NCBI GenBank assembly: GCA_020845475.1
Contig: JADLFN010000054.1
Coordinates: forward strand, 1-64,000
Source: Planctomycetota bacterium
GTDB lineage: Bacteria; Planctomycetota; UBA8742; UBA2392
Length of the DNA: 64,000 bases
Direction: 5' to 3'
The notes below the pieces were generated by a model that was not told where the DNA came from, searched no databases, and worked only from the letters and a program-made list of their open reading frames with translations. Shown here in pieces: positions 35,915 to 45,831 of the stretch. The translations under genes and the position numbers were made by a program. Every line of letters begins with the position of its first letter. Position 1 is the first letter of the stretch.

Positions 35915-38881
35915 ATGAACGATCGATTCGACAACATCATCCTGCCTGACAACACGCCTGACGAGGCTATGCCGCCTGAGATCGCGCGCGAGTTCGAGCG
36001 CGTAAGCGCTTCGCGTCGCCGCTTCATGCAGGTCTCGGGTCTAGCCGCGCTTGGCGCGGTGGTCGCCGGCTGCACAGCGCAGCCGCGCCATGTGGTGCCG
36101 CAGGTCAAGCGCGATGCCGAGATCACGCCCGGCGCTTCCTATTGGTATGCCGGCAACTGTCAGGCCTGCAGCGCCAACTGTGGCGTGCTCCACAAAACTC
36201 GCGACGGTCGCCCGATCAAGGTAGAAGGCAACCCCATTCATCCCGTGGGCCAGGGCGGCTTGTGCGCCAAGGGCCAGGCGTTTGTGCTCGATCTCTATGA
36301 TCCTGAGCGCATCAAGACGCCGCTTTTTGGCGGAAAACAGACCAGCTTCAAGGCGCTCGACACTGAAGTCATGGCTGCCCTCAAGGACGCCAAGAACGTG
36401 CGCCTGTTGACGAGCACGCAAAGCGGCCCGGCTACGCGCTCTGTGATTGACGAATTCTGCAAGAAGTACAGCGCCAAGCACGTCGTGCACGACGCAATTG
36501 CGCTCTCCGCGATTGCCGATGCGCACAAGCAGACGCACGGCACGCGCGCCATTCCGCGCTACCTCTTTGACCAGGCGCGCATCACCGTCAGCTTCGGCGC
36601 TGATTTCATGGGTGCCTGGCTTTCGCCTGTGGAGTTCGCGCGCCAGTGGGCCGACAGCCGCAAACTTGAAAAGAACGCGCCCGCGCGCCTCGTGCAGTTC
36701 GAAGCGGCCATGACGATCACCGGCGGCGTCGCCGATACGCGCTTCCGCCTGCCTGACTCCGAACGCGGCGCAGCCCTGATTGCATTGGGCAACGCCGTCG
36801 CCAAGCGCAACGGCAAGGCCGAACTCTTTGACGCCGCGCCGCCAAAGGCCGTACCGGCCGCCGAGATCGAAAAGCTCGCCGCCGAGCTGTGCAGCCTGAA
36901 GAATCTGGGCAAGTCGCTGGTCATTGCGGGTGGCAACAACCTCGCCGAGCAGCTCGTCGTCAACCAGATCAACATGATGCTGGGCAACTACGGCGCGACT
37001 CTCGACCTGACCCACGCCTCGCAGCAAAAGCAAGGCGATCCGGCGGCCGTTGACGCATTGCTGGCTGAACTTGATGCCGGCAACGTGGACGTGCTGGTCG
37101 TGTGGGGTGTGAACCCCGCCTATGACTCCGCGCACGGCGCCAACTGGGTCAAGGCGCTGCCCAAGGCGAAATTCAGCGTCGCCATTGCTGACCGCCTCGA
37201 TGAAACGGCCTCGCTGTGCAAGGCCGTGGCCACCGATCTGCACCCGATGGAGTGCTGGCGCGACCATGAGCCGCACATGGGGCTCGTGACGCTCTCGCAG
37301 CCGGCCATGCGCCCGCTTTACGGCGGACGCCAGGCTGAGGAAACGCTCTTGACCTGGGCCAACATTGATCGCGTGGTCATGCACGGCAGCGAACCCGAGG
37401 TCATGAGCAAGGCCTCTGGCCGCGCGCTCAAGGCTTATCGCGACGTGCTCAAGGAGTTCTGGACGACCGGCGTACTCAAGGCTGGTGATACTTGGGAACT
37501 CGCCATCCAGCGCGGCTACGTTGACCATCGCGGCCAGCCGGGCGCTCCGGCCGGCACCAACGTGGCACGCGTGGACGCTGCAAAAGCGGTGCAGGCCGCG
37601 CCCAAGGGCTACGAAGTGGTGCTGTATGAAAGCGTTGCGATTGGCGACGGCCGCCAGGCCAACAACCCGTGGTTGCAGGAACTGGCCGACCCTCTGACGA
37701 AAGTGACGTGGGAGAATTATGCGGCACTTTCACCGGCTTCGCTCTCCGCGCTGGGTATCGTCGAGGGCGACGTCGTGCGCGTTACCGCCAAAGCCGATGA
37801 CCGCGCCCTGACGCTGGAACTGCCGGCCGTGAAACAGCCGGGCATGGCCGACAACACCGTGGCGATTGCGCTGGGCTATGGCCGCACCAAGGCGTGCAAG
37901 ATTGCGCAGGCCAATAGCACAAGCGGCGTGATTGGCGCCAACGCCTACCCGCTGCTCTCGCCCAACGCCGTGGTAGCCGCGACGATTGCGGCCGCGGGCC
38001 GCAAGACGGTGCTGGCGATGACGCAGACGCACGATTCGCAAGAAGGCCGTCCGCACGCGCGCGAGTTGAGCCTTGCGGAGTTCATGAAAGATCCCAAGGC
38101 GATTTCCAAGGAGCACGTGCCCACCGCCACGATGTGGACGGGCCACGAATACAAGGGGCACCGCTGGGGCATGGTGATTGACCTCAACGCGTGCATCGGG
38201 TGCTCGGGCTGCGTGGTCGGCTGCCAGGCGGAGAACAATCTGCCGGTCGTGGGCAAGGAAGAAGTTGCCACACGCCGTGAAATGGCCTGGATGCGCCTCG
38301 ACCGCTACTACAGCGACGACAAGCCGGCCGACCAGGGCGCAGTCGAGGACAATCCCAAAGTCGCGTTCCAGCCCATGATGTGCCAGCACTGCGAGAACGC
38401 GCCGTGTGAAACGGTGTGCCCGGTGCTGGCCACAACGCACAGCAGCGAAGGCCTCAACCAGCAAACCTACAACCGCTGCGTGGGCACGCGTTATTGCGCC
38501 AACAACTGCCCCTTCAAGGTGCGCCGCTTCAACTGGTTCAACTACGGCTACGCGGATCCGAGCCTCAACCTGGTGCTCAACCCCGACGTTACCGTGCGCA
38601 CGCGCGGCATCATGGAGAAGTGCTCGATGTGCGTGCAGCGCATCCATGAGGGCAAGCTGCAGGCGAAGAAGGCGGGCATCCCGCTGCCGGATCACACGAT
38701 CAAAACGGCGTGCGAGCAAAGCTGCCCGACGCAGGCAATTGTGTTTGGCGACATGAACGACAAGAACAGCGAGGCCGCAAAGCTGGCGGCCAGCGGAAGA
38801 AACTACGTGCTGCTGGGTGAACTGAACGTCAGGCCGAGCATTCAGTACCTGGCCAAGGTGCGCAACAGCGGAGAGGTCTAA
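35915..38881 (+). CDS. actB: Alternative complex III subunit ActB (molybdopterin-like plus iron-sulfur fusion)
   Basis: A 988-residue periplasmic protein exported by a twin-arginine signal (SRRRFMQVSG near residue 30) with a lipobox-like GCTAQ. The first 700 residues have a molybdopterin-oxidoreductase fold that in ACIII holds no cofactor. The last 270 residues are a ferredoxin-like module with motifs CIGCSGCVVGC, CQHCENAPCETVCP, CVGTRYCANNCP and CSMC...CEQSCP. These form the electron wire to ActA. The B1 and B2 parts are fused in one gene, as in several other phyla. Confidence 0.95.
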   Translation: MNDRFDNIILPDNTPDEAMPPEIAREFERVSASRRRFMQVSGLAALGAVVAGCTAQPRHVVPQVKRDAEITPGASYWYAGNCQACSANCGVLHKTRDGRPIKVEGNPIHPVGQGGLCAKGQAFVLDLYDPERIKTPLFGGKQTSFKALDTEVMAALKDAKNVRLLTSTQSGPATRSVIDEFCKKYSAKHVVHDAIALSAIADAHKQTHGTRAIPRYLFDQARITVSFGADFMGAWLSPVEFARQWADSRKLEKNAPARLVQFEAAMTITGGVADTRFRLPDSERGAALIALGNAVAKRNGKAELFDAAPPKAVPAAEIEKLAAELCSLKNLGKSLVIAGGNNLAEQLVVNQINMMLGNYGATLDLTHASQQKQGDPAAVDALLAELDAGNVDVLVVWGVNPAYDSAHGANWVKALPKAKFSVAIADRLDETASLCKAVATDLHPMECWRDHEPHMGLVTLSQPAMRPLYGGRQAEETLLTWANIDRVVMHGSEPEVMSKASGRALKAYRDVLKEFWTTGVLKAGDTWELAIQRGYVDHRGQPGAPAGTNVARVDAAKAVQAAPKGYEVVLYESVAIGDGRQANNPWLQELADPLTKVTWENYAALSPASLSALGIVEGDVVRVTAKADDRALTLELPAVKQPGMADNTVAIALGYGRTKACKIAQANSTSGVIGANAYPLLSPNAVVAATIAAAGRKTVLAMTQTHDSQEGRPHARELSLAEFMKDPKAISKEHVPTATMWTGHEYKGHRWGMVIDLNACIGCSGCVVGCQAENNLPVVGKEEVATRREMAWMRLDRYYSDDKPADQGAVEDNPKVAFQPMMCQHCENAPCETVCPVLATTHSSEGLNQQTYNRCVGTRYCANNCPFKVRRFNWFNYGYADPSLNLVLNPDVTVRTRGIMEKCSMCVQRIHEGKLQAKKAGIPLPDHTIKTACEQSCPTQAIVFGDMNDKNSEAAKLAASGRNYVLLGELNVRPSIQYLAKVRNSGEV

Positions 38882-38891
38882 GGAGTGAATT

Positions 38892-40334
38892 ATGAGCCAT
38901 AGCGTTGAATCCGAGCTGCGCGAGCCGCTGGTGACAGGCGACAAGACGCTGCACGACATCACCGAAGCCGCGTGCGCACCCATGGAGCGCAAGCCTAACG
39001 GCCTTTGGTGGGCGGCGTTCCTGGTTGCGTTGAGCTGCCTGGGCGTAGGCTTTGCGACAGTGAGCTACCAGGTGGCCACCGGTATCGGCACGTGGGGCCT
39101 GAACAAGACGGTGGGCTGGGCCTTTGACATCACGAACTTCGTGTTCTGGGTTGGCATCGGCCACGCGGGCACGCTGATTTCGGCGGTGTTGTTTCTGTTC
39201 CGCCAGAAGTGGCGCACCTCGATCAACCGTTCCGCCGAGGCCATGACGATTTTCGCGGTGATCTGCGCCGCCATCTTCCCGCTGATCCATATGGGCCGGC
39301 CGTGGCTGGCGTTCTGGACAGCACCCTACCCGAACTTCCGCGGGCCGCTGTGGGTGAATTTCCGTTCGCCGCTGCTGTGGGACGTATTCGCGATCTCGAC
39401 CTACTTCACGATCTCGGCGGTGTTCTGGTACATCGGCCTGATCCCTGACCTGGCCACGGCGCGCGACCGCGCCAAGGGCATCCGGAAAAAGATCTACGGC
39501 ATCATGAGCTTTGGCTGGAACGGCAGTGCGCGAATCTGGTCGCGCTATGAAACGGCCTACATGCTGTTTGCCGGCCTGGCCACGCCGCTGGTGGTGAGCG
39601 TGCACACGATCGTTTCGATGGACTTCGCCACGAGCGTGATCCCCGGCTGGCATACCACCATCTTCCCGCCCTACTTCGTAATCGGCGCCATTTTCTCGGG
39701 CTTTGCGATGGTGATGACGCTGCTGATCATCATGCGCAAGGTGGTGAACTTCGAAGAGTACATCACGATCAACCACCTGGAGAACATGGCCAAGGTCATC
39801 ATGGTCACGGGCAGCATCGTGGGCCTGGCCTATGCCACCGAGTTCTTCATGGCCTGGTACTCGGGCAGCGAGTACGAAGGCTTCACCTTCATCAACCGCG
39901 CCACGGGCCCCTTTGCCTGGGCCTACTGGATCATGGTGAGCTGCAACGTCATCACGCCGCAGTTGATGTGGTTCAAGAAGCTGCGCCGCAACGTGTGGGT
40001 GCTGTTCATCCTCAGCATCTTCGTGAACATCGGCATGTGGTTTGAGCGCTTCGTGATCGTGGTGACTTCGCTGCACCGCGACTTCATGCCCTCGAGCTGG
40101 ACTTACTACACGCCCACGATGATTGAGTTCCTCACGCTGCTGGGCAGCTTCGGCCTTTTCTTTACCTGCTTCCTGCTTTTCTGCCGTGTGCTGCCGATGC
40201 TGGCCTTTGGCGAAATCAAGGGCGTGATGCGCACGGGCAAGCACAAGCACGACGAGCACAAGCACGCCGCCAAGGCTCACAAGCCCGCAACGGCCAAGGC
40301 CCACGAGCACGAGAAAGAGGTGGCCCATGTCTAG
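38892..40334 (+). CDS. actC: Alternative complex III subunit ActC (NrfD/PsrC family, quinol site)
   Basis: A 480-residue membrane protein with about ten helices, NrfD-like, that provides the quinol oxidation site. Typical segments are [24 protein letters not shown] and the His-containing third and seventh helices. The last 30 residues are a His/Lys-rich tail ([11 protein letters not shown]), which is unusual and could bind metal. The 3' end overlaps actD by 8 bases. Confidence 0.94.
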   Translation: MSHSVESELREPLVTGDKTLHDITEAACAPMERKPNGLWWAAFLVALSCLGVGFATVSYQVATGIGTWGLNKTVGWAFDITNFVFWVGIGHAGTLISAVLFLFRQKWRTSINRSAEAMTIFAVICAAIFPLIHMGRPWLAFWTAPYPNFRGPLWVNFRSPLLWDVFAISTYFTISAVFWYIGLIPDLATARDRAKGIRKKIYGIMSFGWNGSARIWSRYETAYMLFAGLATPLVVSVHTIVSMDFATSVIPGWHTTIFPPYFVIGAIFSGFAMVMTLLIIMRKVVNFEEYITINHLENMAKVIMVTGSIVGLAYATEFFMAWYSGSEYEGFTFINRATGPFAWAYWIMVSCNVITPQLMWFKKLRRNVWVLFILSIFVNIGMWFERFVIVVTSLHRDFMPSSWTYYTPTMIEFLTLLGSFGLFFTCFLLFCRVLPMLAFGEIKGVMRTGKHKHDEHKHAAKAHKPATAKAHEHEKEVAHV

Positions 40335-41013
40335 GTTGAGCTACAGCCTGCGCGCCCTCTGGATGGGTGTTTTCAACCGCCGCGCCTTCAACAAGCTGCG
40401 CTGGAAGTTCGGCCTTGAGCCCCTGCATTATTGGAGTGAATGGCCGCTCAAGGGCGGAATCGCCGCCAAGTGGCAGGACTCCGAACAGTGCACTTCGCGC
40501 GTGCTGGTGGGCGTGTTTGGCGATCAAGACCACGTTCTTGAAGCCACGCGTGAATGCCGCGAAGCCGGCTTCATGATTCACGACGTTTACGTTCCCTACG
40601 CCGTGCACGGCCTTGACGAGGCTATGGGCCTGCGCCGCTCGCGCCTGACGTGGGTTACCTTCATTATGGGTGCGCTGGCCGGCGCCTTTGCTCTCTTTGG
40701 CCAGTACTACACGCAGGCCATTGACTGGCCGATCAACGTAGGCGGCAAGGATCCCTGGCACATTCATGCTTATGTGCCGGTCACTTTTGAGTTCGTGGTG
40801 CTGATCGGCGGCCTGTCCACGATGCTTGCGCTGTTCATCCGCTCCAAGCTCTACCCGGGCAAGAAAGCGAAGCTGTGCGTGGAGGGCACCACCGACGACA
40901 AATTCGCCCTGGCGCTCGCACAGCGCTGCACGGGCTTTGACCACGAACGCGCCCGCGCCCTGTTCGCCAAGCACCACGTAGAGCGAGTCATGGATCTGGG
41001 AGACACGCCATGA
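40327..41013 (+). CDS. actD: Alternative complex III subunit ActD (DUF3341)
   Basis: A 228-residue DUF3341 protein with two central membrane helices (about 115-135 and 155-175). The N-terminal cytosolic domain has the family pattern [20 protein letters not shown] and [20 protein letters not shown]. It stabilises the complex on the cytosolic face. It overlaps actC and actE at both ends. Confidence 0.93.
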   Translation: MSRLSYSLRALWMGVFNRRAFNKLRWKFGLEPLHYWSEWPLKGGIAAKWQDSEQCTSRVLVGVFGDQDHVLEATRECREAGFMIHDVYVPYAVHGLDEAMGLRRSRLTWVTFIMGALAGAFALFGQYYTQAIDWPINVGGKDPWHIHAYVPVTFEFVVLIGGLSTMLALFIRSKLYPGKKAKLCVEGTTDDKFALALAQRCTGFDHERARALFAKHHVERVMDLGDTP

Positions 41014-41606
41014 ACAACAAACTCACCGTACTCGCCGCCATCCTTGGCGCCCTTGCCTGCTCTTGGGCCGTAGCCTCGTTCCTGGCGCGTGACAACAGCC
41101 AGCGCAACCGCGAGCTTTTCACCGAAATGGCCTACTCGCCGGCAGCCGAAGCCCAGATGCAGAACGAGCAACTGCCCGGCGGCATGGTTCAGCAGTCACC
41201 GCCCGAGGGCACGCTGCATGTGGCGCAATATCATTACGCCGCACCTGCCAAGCCCTACAACGACCTGATTGGCAACGACCTCGAGTTCGTCAACCGCAAC
41301 ACGAGCCCTTTTGCCGGGCTTGATGCTGAAAAGCGCGCTCTGCGCCTGGCCGAGGGCACGACGCTGTTTGTCAACCAGTGCCAGTCCTGCCACGGCGCGG
41401 GCGGCGGCGGCGGCGCGCCGGTTGCTGCGTTCGGAATTGGCGCCACGAACCTGCCGGCCAATGTCGGCAAATACAGCGATGGCGCGCTGTTCCACATCAT
41501 CACCTACGGCGTGCGCACCATGCCGGCCCACGGCGATCACCTGCGCGCCGAGGATCGCTGGAAGATCATCCTGTATCTGCGCAAGATTGCGGAAGGCCAG
41601 CCATGA
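41010..41606 (+). CDS. actE: Alternative complex III subunit ActE, monoheme cytochrome c
   Basis: A 198-residue periplasmic cytochrome with an N-terminal anchor (about 5-22) and one heme site CQSCHGAGG. The distal Met is probably in RTMPAHG. A glycine-rich loop follows the heme motif. It overlaps actD and actF by 4 bases each (ATGA), showing tight coupling. Confidence 0.93.
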   Translation: MNNKLTVLAAILGALACSWAVASFLARDNSQRNRELFTEMAYSPAAEAQMQNEQLPGGMVQQSPPEGTLHVAQYHYAAPAKPYNDLIGNDLEFVNRNTSPFAGLDAEKRALRLAEGTTLFVNQCQSCHGAGGGGGAPVAAFGIGATNLPANVGKYSDGALFHIITYGVRTMPAHGDHLRAEDRWKIILYLRKIAEGQP

Positions 41607-42790
41607 ACCCCAACCTGATTCCCCACTTCAAGGCCAAGCAAACCACGATCAACGCGCTCGGCGCGCTGGCCGGTGCAGGCGCGCTGGCGTTCGTGATCGG
41701 CCTGTTCATTGATCCCGCCCGCGCGTGGTCCAACTGGCTGCTTTCGGCTTTCTATTTCACCACGCTCGCCCTTTTCGGCACCTTCTTCATCGCCATCGGT
41801 TACCTGACCAAGGCGGGCTGGCATGTGGCCCTGCGCCGCGTGCCTGAAGCCATGACAGCATGGCTACCGGCTGCGCTCGTAGCCATGCTGGTTCTGGGTG
41901 CGGGCATGGGCTACCTGTACGAGTGGACCCACATCCACGAAGACGGCAGCCATCACGCGCACCTGCTGCATCACAAATCGCCCTGGCTCAATCAGTGGTT
42001 CTTCCTGGGCCGGATCGTGATTTACTTCGGCATCTGGATTCTCATTTCGCGCGCGCTCACGGCCCACTCGCGCCGCCAGGACACCGACGGCGAACTTTCG
42101 CACACCCATGCCAACATGCGCAACTCCGCCATCTTCGGCGTGCTGTTTGCCCTGACCATGTCGGCGGCGAGCTTCGACTGGCTGATGTCGCTTGAGCCCA
42201 CATGGTTCTCCACCATCTTCGGCATTTACCAGTTCGCCGGCCTGTTCCAGGGCGGTATTGCGGCCTTGATTGTCCTGATCATCATGCTGCGGCGCATGGG
42301 CTATCTGCGCAACGTGGTCAATGAAAACCATCTGCACAACCTGGGCCAGTGGCTGATCGCGCTTTCCGTGTTCTGGGCCTACATCTGGTTCTCGCAACTG
42401 ATGCTGATCTGGTACTCGAACATTCCCGAGGAAACCTCCTACTTCATCCGCCGTTCACAGGGCGAGTGGTGGGCGCTGAGTTACGTGGTCAACCCGATCA
42501 TGAACTTCGGCATCCCGTTCCTGGCGCTGTTGCCGCGCCCCGCCAAACGCAGTGAGTACGTGCTGCTGCGCGTCGCCATCATCGTGCTCGCCGGCCACTG
42601 GATTGATCTCTGGGTCGGCATCATGCCCTACGCGCTGCCCCAGGGCCCCTCGTTCAGCTTCTATGAAATCGGCACCACGCTGGGCTTTGGCGCGGCTTTC
42701 GTGCTCGTCTTCCTCAAGGCCCTTGAGCGCGCGCCGCTGGTTCCGCTGCGCGATCCCTACCTCCAGGAGAGCGTTCACCACCGCATCTAA
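41603..42790 (+). CDS. actF: Alternative complex III subunit ActF (NrfD-like)
   Basis: A 395-residue polytopic membrane subunit with about ten helices, weakly related to ActC. Family landmarks include MSAASFDWLMSLEP, a long periplasmic loop with HHAHLLHHKSPWLNQ, and WIDLWVGIMPY. ATG 41603 overlaps the actE stop. No terminal oxidase subunits follow, unlike many ACIII operons. A PLP-enzyme gene starts 3 bases later, so the transcript probably continues. Confidence 0.93.
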   Translation: MNPNLIPHFKAKQTTINALGALAGAGALAFVIGLFIDPARAWSNWLLSAFYFTTLALFGTFFIAIGYLTKAGWHVALRRVPEAMTAWLPAALVAMLVLGAGMGYLYEWTHIHEDGSHHAHLLHHKSPWLNQWFFLGRIVIYFGIWILISRALTAHSRRQDTDGELSHTHANMRNSAIFGVLFALTMSAASFDWLMSLEPTWFSTIFGIYQFAGLFQGGIAALIVLIIMLRRMGYLRNVVNENHLHNLGQWLIALSVFWAYIWFSQLMLIWYSNIPEETSYFIRRSQGEWWALSYVVNPIMNFGIPFLALLPRPAKRSEYVLLRVAIIVLAGHWIDLWVGIMPYALPQGPSFSFYEIGTTLGFGAAFVLVFLKALERAPLVPLRDPYLQESVHHRI

Positions 42791-42793
42791 ACC

Positions 42794-44179
42794 ATGGCCA
42801 AAACGATCATTGAACCTTTCCGCATCAAGATGACCGAGCCGCTGCCCATGACGACGCGCGGCCAGCGCGAGCGTTTTCTGGGTGATGCGAAGTTCAATAT
42901 CTTCCGTTTGCGCGCCAGCCAGATCACGATTGACCTGCTGACCGACTCCGGCACGGGAGCCATGAGCGCCGCGCAATGGGGCGCGATGATGACCGGCGAT
43001 GAAACCTACGCCGGCTCGGAATCGTATTTCCAGCTTGAACGCGTGGTGCAGGAATTGACGGGCCAGAAGTACGTCATACCCACCCACCAGGGCCGCGCTT
43101 CGGAGCACATCCTGTTCTCGGTGATGGTCAAGCCCGGGCAGATTGTGTTGGCCAACGCACACTTTGACACCACACGCGCCAACGTGGAGTATCTGGGCGG
43201 CACTGCCATTGACCTCGTGATCGCGGAAGCCTCCGATCCGCGCAACGAGCACCCATTTAAGGGCAACATCGACCTCGCGCGCCTGGAACAGCACCTGCGC
43301 ACGCAGGGCGACCATGTGGCCATGGTGCTGATGACGATCACCAACAACCGCGGCGGCGGGCAGGCCGTAAGCCTGGCGAACCTGAAAGCCGCGCGCGAGC
43401 TGGCGCACCGGTTTGGCAAACCGTTCTTCCTGGATGCCGCGCGCTTTGCGGAAAACGCCTGGCTGATCAAGCAGCGCGAGAGCGGGCAGGGGCAGCGCAG
43501 CGCGCGCGAAATCGCACAGGAAATCTTCCGTCTCGCCGACGGCTTTACGATGAGCGCCAAGAAGGACGGCCTGGTGAACATCGGCGGCCTGTTGTGCCTC
43601 AACGATGATGCGCTGGCGGAAAGGGCGCGCTCGCTGCTGATTCTCACAGAGGGCTTCCCCACCTACGGCGGGCTGGCCGGTCGCGATCTCGCGGCGCTGG
43701 CCACGGGCCTGACCGAAGTTTTGGACGAAAGCTACCTCGAATATCGTCTCGCCTCGGTGCGCTATTTTTACAACCTTCTCGACAAACTGGGCGTGCCGCT
43801 GATGCGCCCCGTGGGCGGCCATGCCGTGTACATCGATGCCGCGCAATTCGCGCCGCAGATTCCCAAGGAAGAACTGCCCGGCGTGGCGCTGGTGAATGAG
43901 CTTTACCTTGAAGGCGGTGTGCGCGCCGTAGAGGTTGGCACGCTCATGTTCGGCAAGCCCGGCGAAGTCGCCCCGCTGGAACTGGTTCGACTCACGTTTC
44001 CCCGTCGCACGTACACGCAAAGCCATGTGGATTACCTCGGCGAGGTCGTGGCCTCGGTGTTTGCGCGCCGCCACGAACTTTCGGGGTTGCGCATTACGCG
44101 CCAGCCGCAATTCCTGCGCGCGTTTACCGCTGAACTTGAGCCACTCGCGCCTTGTGCGCCGGCAAAAGGAGGCCGCTGA
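42794..44179 (+). CDS. Tyrosine phenol-lyase / tryptophanase family PLP enzyme
   Basis: A 461-residue fold-type I beta-eliminating lyase. The PLP lysine is in MSAKKDGLVNIGG, the cofactor-binding region in IPTHQGRASE, and DAARFAENA holds the Asp/Arg site. The enzyme splits an aromatic amino acid into ammonia, pyruvate and either indole or phenol. Segments such as YAGSESYFQLE, KPGQ and YGGLAGRD look closer to tyrosine phenol-lyase, but MSAKKD resembles tryptophanase, so the substrate is undecided. It sits 3 bases after actF and overlaps the following Rrf2 gene by one base. A phenol product would fit the benzoyl-CoA genes downstream. Confidence 0.85.
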   Translation: MAKTIIEPFRIKMTEPLPMTTRGQRERFLGDAKFNIFRLRASQITIDLLTDSGTGAMSAAQWGAMMTGDETYAGSESYFQLERVVQELTGQKYVIPTHQGRASEHILFSVMVKPGQIVLANAHFDTTRANVEYLGGTAIDLVIAEASDPRNEHPFKGNIDLARLEQHLRTQGDHVAMVLMTITNNRGGGQAVSLANLKAARELAHRFGKPFFLDAARFAENAWLIKQRESGQGQRSAREIAQEIFRLADGFTMSAKKDGLVNIGGLLCLNDDALAERARSLLILTEGFPTYGGLAGRDLAALATGLTEVLDESYLEYRLASVRYFYNLLDKLGVPLMRPVGGHAVYIDAAQFAPQIPKEELPGVALVNELYLEGGVRAVEVGTLMFGKPGEVAPLELVRLTFPRRTYTQSHVDYLGEVVASVFARRHELSGLRITRQPQFLRAFTAELEPLAPCAPAKGGR

Positions 44180-44685
44180 TGTTCTCCCAGGCAAGTGAAA
44201 ACGCATTGCGGGCATTGACGATTCTGGCGGGTTGCGAGCAAGGCCAATGGGTGCTCGCGCACGATCTCGCTGAACTGCTCAACATCAAAGTTCATTACCT
44301 CGCCAAGGTGCTCCAGACGCTGGCTCGCCGCGGCGTGCTTGAATCCCATCGCGGACGCCAGGGCGGGTTCCGGCTGGCTCGCCCGGCCCAGACCATCACG
44401 CTCTGGGACGTCGTGGCCGAGCTCGACGACGTCAGCAAGCTCGAAGGCTGCGTCATGGGCGAAGACACCTGCAGCGACGAAACCGCCTGCCCGCTCCACA
44501 CGCTGTGGAAAGATCTGCGCACCAAGTTCAAAGAAAAGCTCCAGAACACGACACTGCAGCAACTGGCCGATTTCCCACGCCTCGACCAGATGACCTGCTC
44601 CTGCCCCGACCGCAACATGCCCGGCCACGCCTTGATGTGCCGCGAGCGCCAGCTCGGCATAGCCGCGCAAAAATCTGGAACATAA
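44179..44685 (+). CDS. Second Rrf2-family Fe-S type regulator with extra C-terminal cysteines
   Basis: A 168-residue winged-helix regulator, paralogous to the one at 22609-23061. The DNA-binding part ends in GRQGGFRLARP. The cluster cysteines are Cys91, Cys98 and Cys104 (CVMGEDTCSDETAC). About 30 extra residues carry CSC and a further Cys (MTCSCPDRNMPGHALMC). A perfect AAAGGAGG ribosome site precedes ATG 44179. It lies between the respiratory genes and the benzoyl-CoA genes, and could coordinate the two. Confidence 0.88.
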   Translation: MFSQASENALRALTILAGCEQGQWVLAHDLAELLNIKVHYLAKVLQTLARRGVLESHRGRQGGFRLARPAQTITLWDVVAELDDVSKLEGCVMGEDTCSDETACPLHTLWKDLRTKFKEKLQNTTLQQLADFPRLDQMTCSCPDRNMPGHALMCRERQLGIAAQKSGT

Positions 44686-44708
44686 TCGGATAAGAATGTC
44701 CTTTTGTG

Positions 44709-44736
44709 TTGACCCGCCGTTCAAAAGTTGTACGCT
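44709..44736 (+). promoter_or_regulatory. Candidate promoter of the benzoyl-CoA operon
   Basis: TTGACC (44709-44714) and TACGCT (44731-44736) are 16 bases apart, 27 bases before the had start. Just upstream, ATGTCCTTTTGTG resembles ATATCCTTTTATG at the NifU-HHE promoter. Confidence 0.35.
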
Positions 44737-44763
44737 CCTTCAAGTGCAACCCGAGGATCGGCC

Positions 44764-45822
44764 ATGAACATCCGCGGCTACGCCTGCCCTGCTCCCGGCA
44801 AGCCCTTTGAAGCCTTTTCGTTTGAATCCGCCGCGCCCGGCAAAGACCAGACGCTGGTTCGCGTCGCGGGCTGCGGCGTGTGCCACACGGATGTTTCCTT
44901 TGCCACGGGCCAGGTCGCCCCGCGCAAGCCCTTCCCGCTGATTCTCGGCCATGAAATCTCCGGCGAGGTGATCGAGGCCGGCGCGGACTTCGCCAGCCTC
45001 AAGGGCCGCAAAGTGATCGTGCCCGCCGTGATGCCCTGCGGCGAATGCGCCATGTGCAAGGCCGGCTACGAGAACACCTGCAAGGCGCAGTTCATGCCCG
45101 GCAACGATGGCCACGGCGGCTTTGCCTCGCATATTCTCGTGCCCGCGCGCCACCTCACACCGCTGCCGGATTCGCTTGGAGAGCAGGAGCTGGCCGAGCT
45201 CTCGGTCATCGCTGACGCCGTCACCACGCCCTACCAGACGATCGCGCGCGCCAACGTTCAAAAGAACGACGTCGCCATCATCATCGGCACCGGCGGCATT
45301 GGCACTTACGGCGTGCAGATTGCCGCGGCCTTTGGCGCCCATGTGCTGGCCATCGACATTGACGACGCCAAGCTCGCGCGCGTGCGCGAGTACGGCGCTA
45401 AGCTCACCTACAACTCGCGCGGCCAGGACATCAAGGCGGCCCGCGCGGGCATCAAGGATCTCGTCAAGGGTGCCGGCCTGCGCGACTTCGGCTGGAAGAT
45501 TTTCGAAATGTCCGGTACCGCTCCCGGTCAGGAACTGGCGTTCAACCTGATTCCGCCCGGCGGCACCATGGCCGTGGTCGGCTTCACCATGGACAGCGTC
45601 AAGGTCCGTCTTTCGAACCTGATGGCCTTTGACGCCACCTGCTTTGGCAACTGGGGCTGCGCCCCGCGCCACTACGCCGAGGCTGTGAAGATGGTTCTCG
45701 ATGGGCGCGTGAAGGTGAAGCCCTTCGTCAAGACGCACCCGCTTTCGCTGATCAATGATGTGTTCGAAGCCGCGCACCACGGCAAGCTGGCCGAGCGTGC
45801 GGTGCTGGTGCCCGGGAAGTAA
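44764..45822 (+). CDS. had: 6-hydroxycyclohex-1-ene-1-carbonyl-CoA dehydrogenase
   Basis: A 352-residue zinc-dependent medium-chain alcohol dehydrogenase. Catalytic zinc site CGVCHTD and GHE, structural zinc cysteines in CGECAMCKAGYENTC, and NAD site GTGGIG are visible. It oxidises the 6-hydroxy intermediate of anaerobic benzoyl-CoA breakdown. Assignment within the dehydrogenase family rests on its place directly before oah, dch and the bcr genes, as in Thauera, and on its Had-like length. Confidence 0.9.
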   Translation: MNIRGYACPAPGKPFEAFSFESAAPGKDQTLVRVAGCGVCHTDVSFATGQVAPRKPFPLILGHEISGEVIEAGADFASLKGRKVIVPAVMPCGECAMCKAGYENTCKAQFMPGNDGHGGFASHILVPARHLTPLPDSLGEQELAELSVIADAVTTPYQTIARANVQKNDVAIIIGTGGIGTYGVQIAAAFGAHVLAIDIDDAKLARVREYGAKLTYNSRGQDIKAARAGIKDLVKGAGLRDFGWKIFEMSGTAPGQELAFNLIPPGGTMAVVGFTMDSVKVRLSNLMAFDATCFGNWGCAPRHYAEAVKMVLDGRVKVKPFVKTHPLSLINDVFEAAHHGKLAERAVLVPGK

Positions 45823-45831
45823 GGAGAGAAC

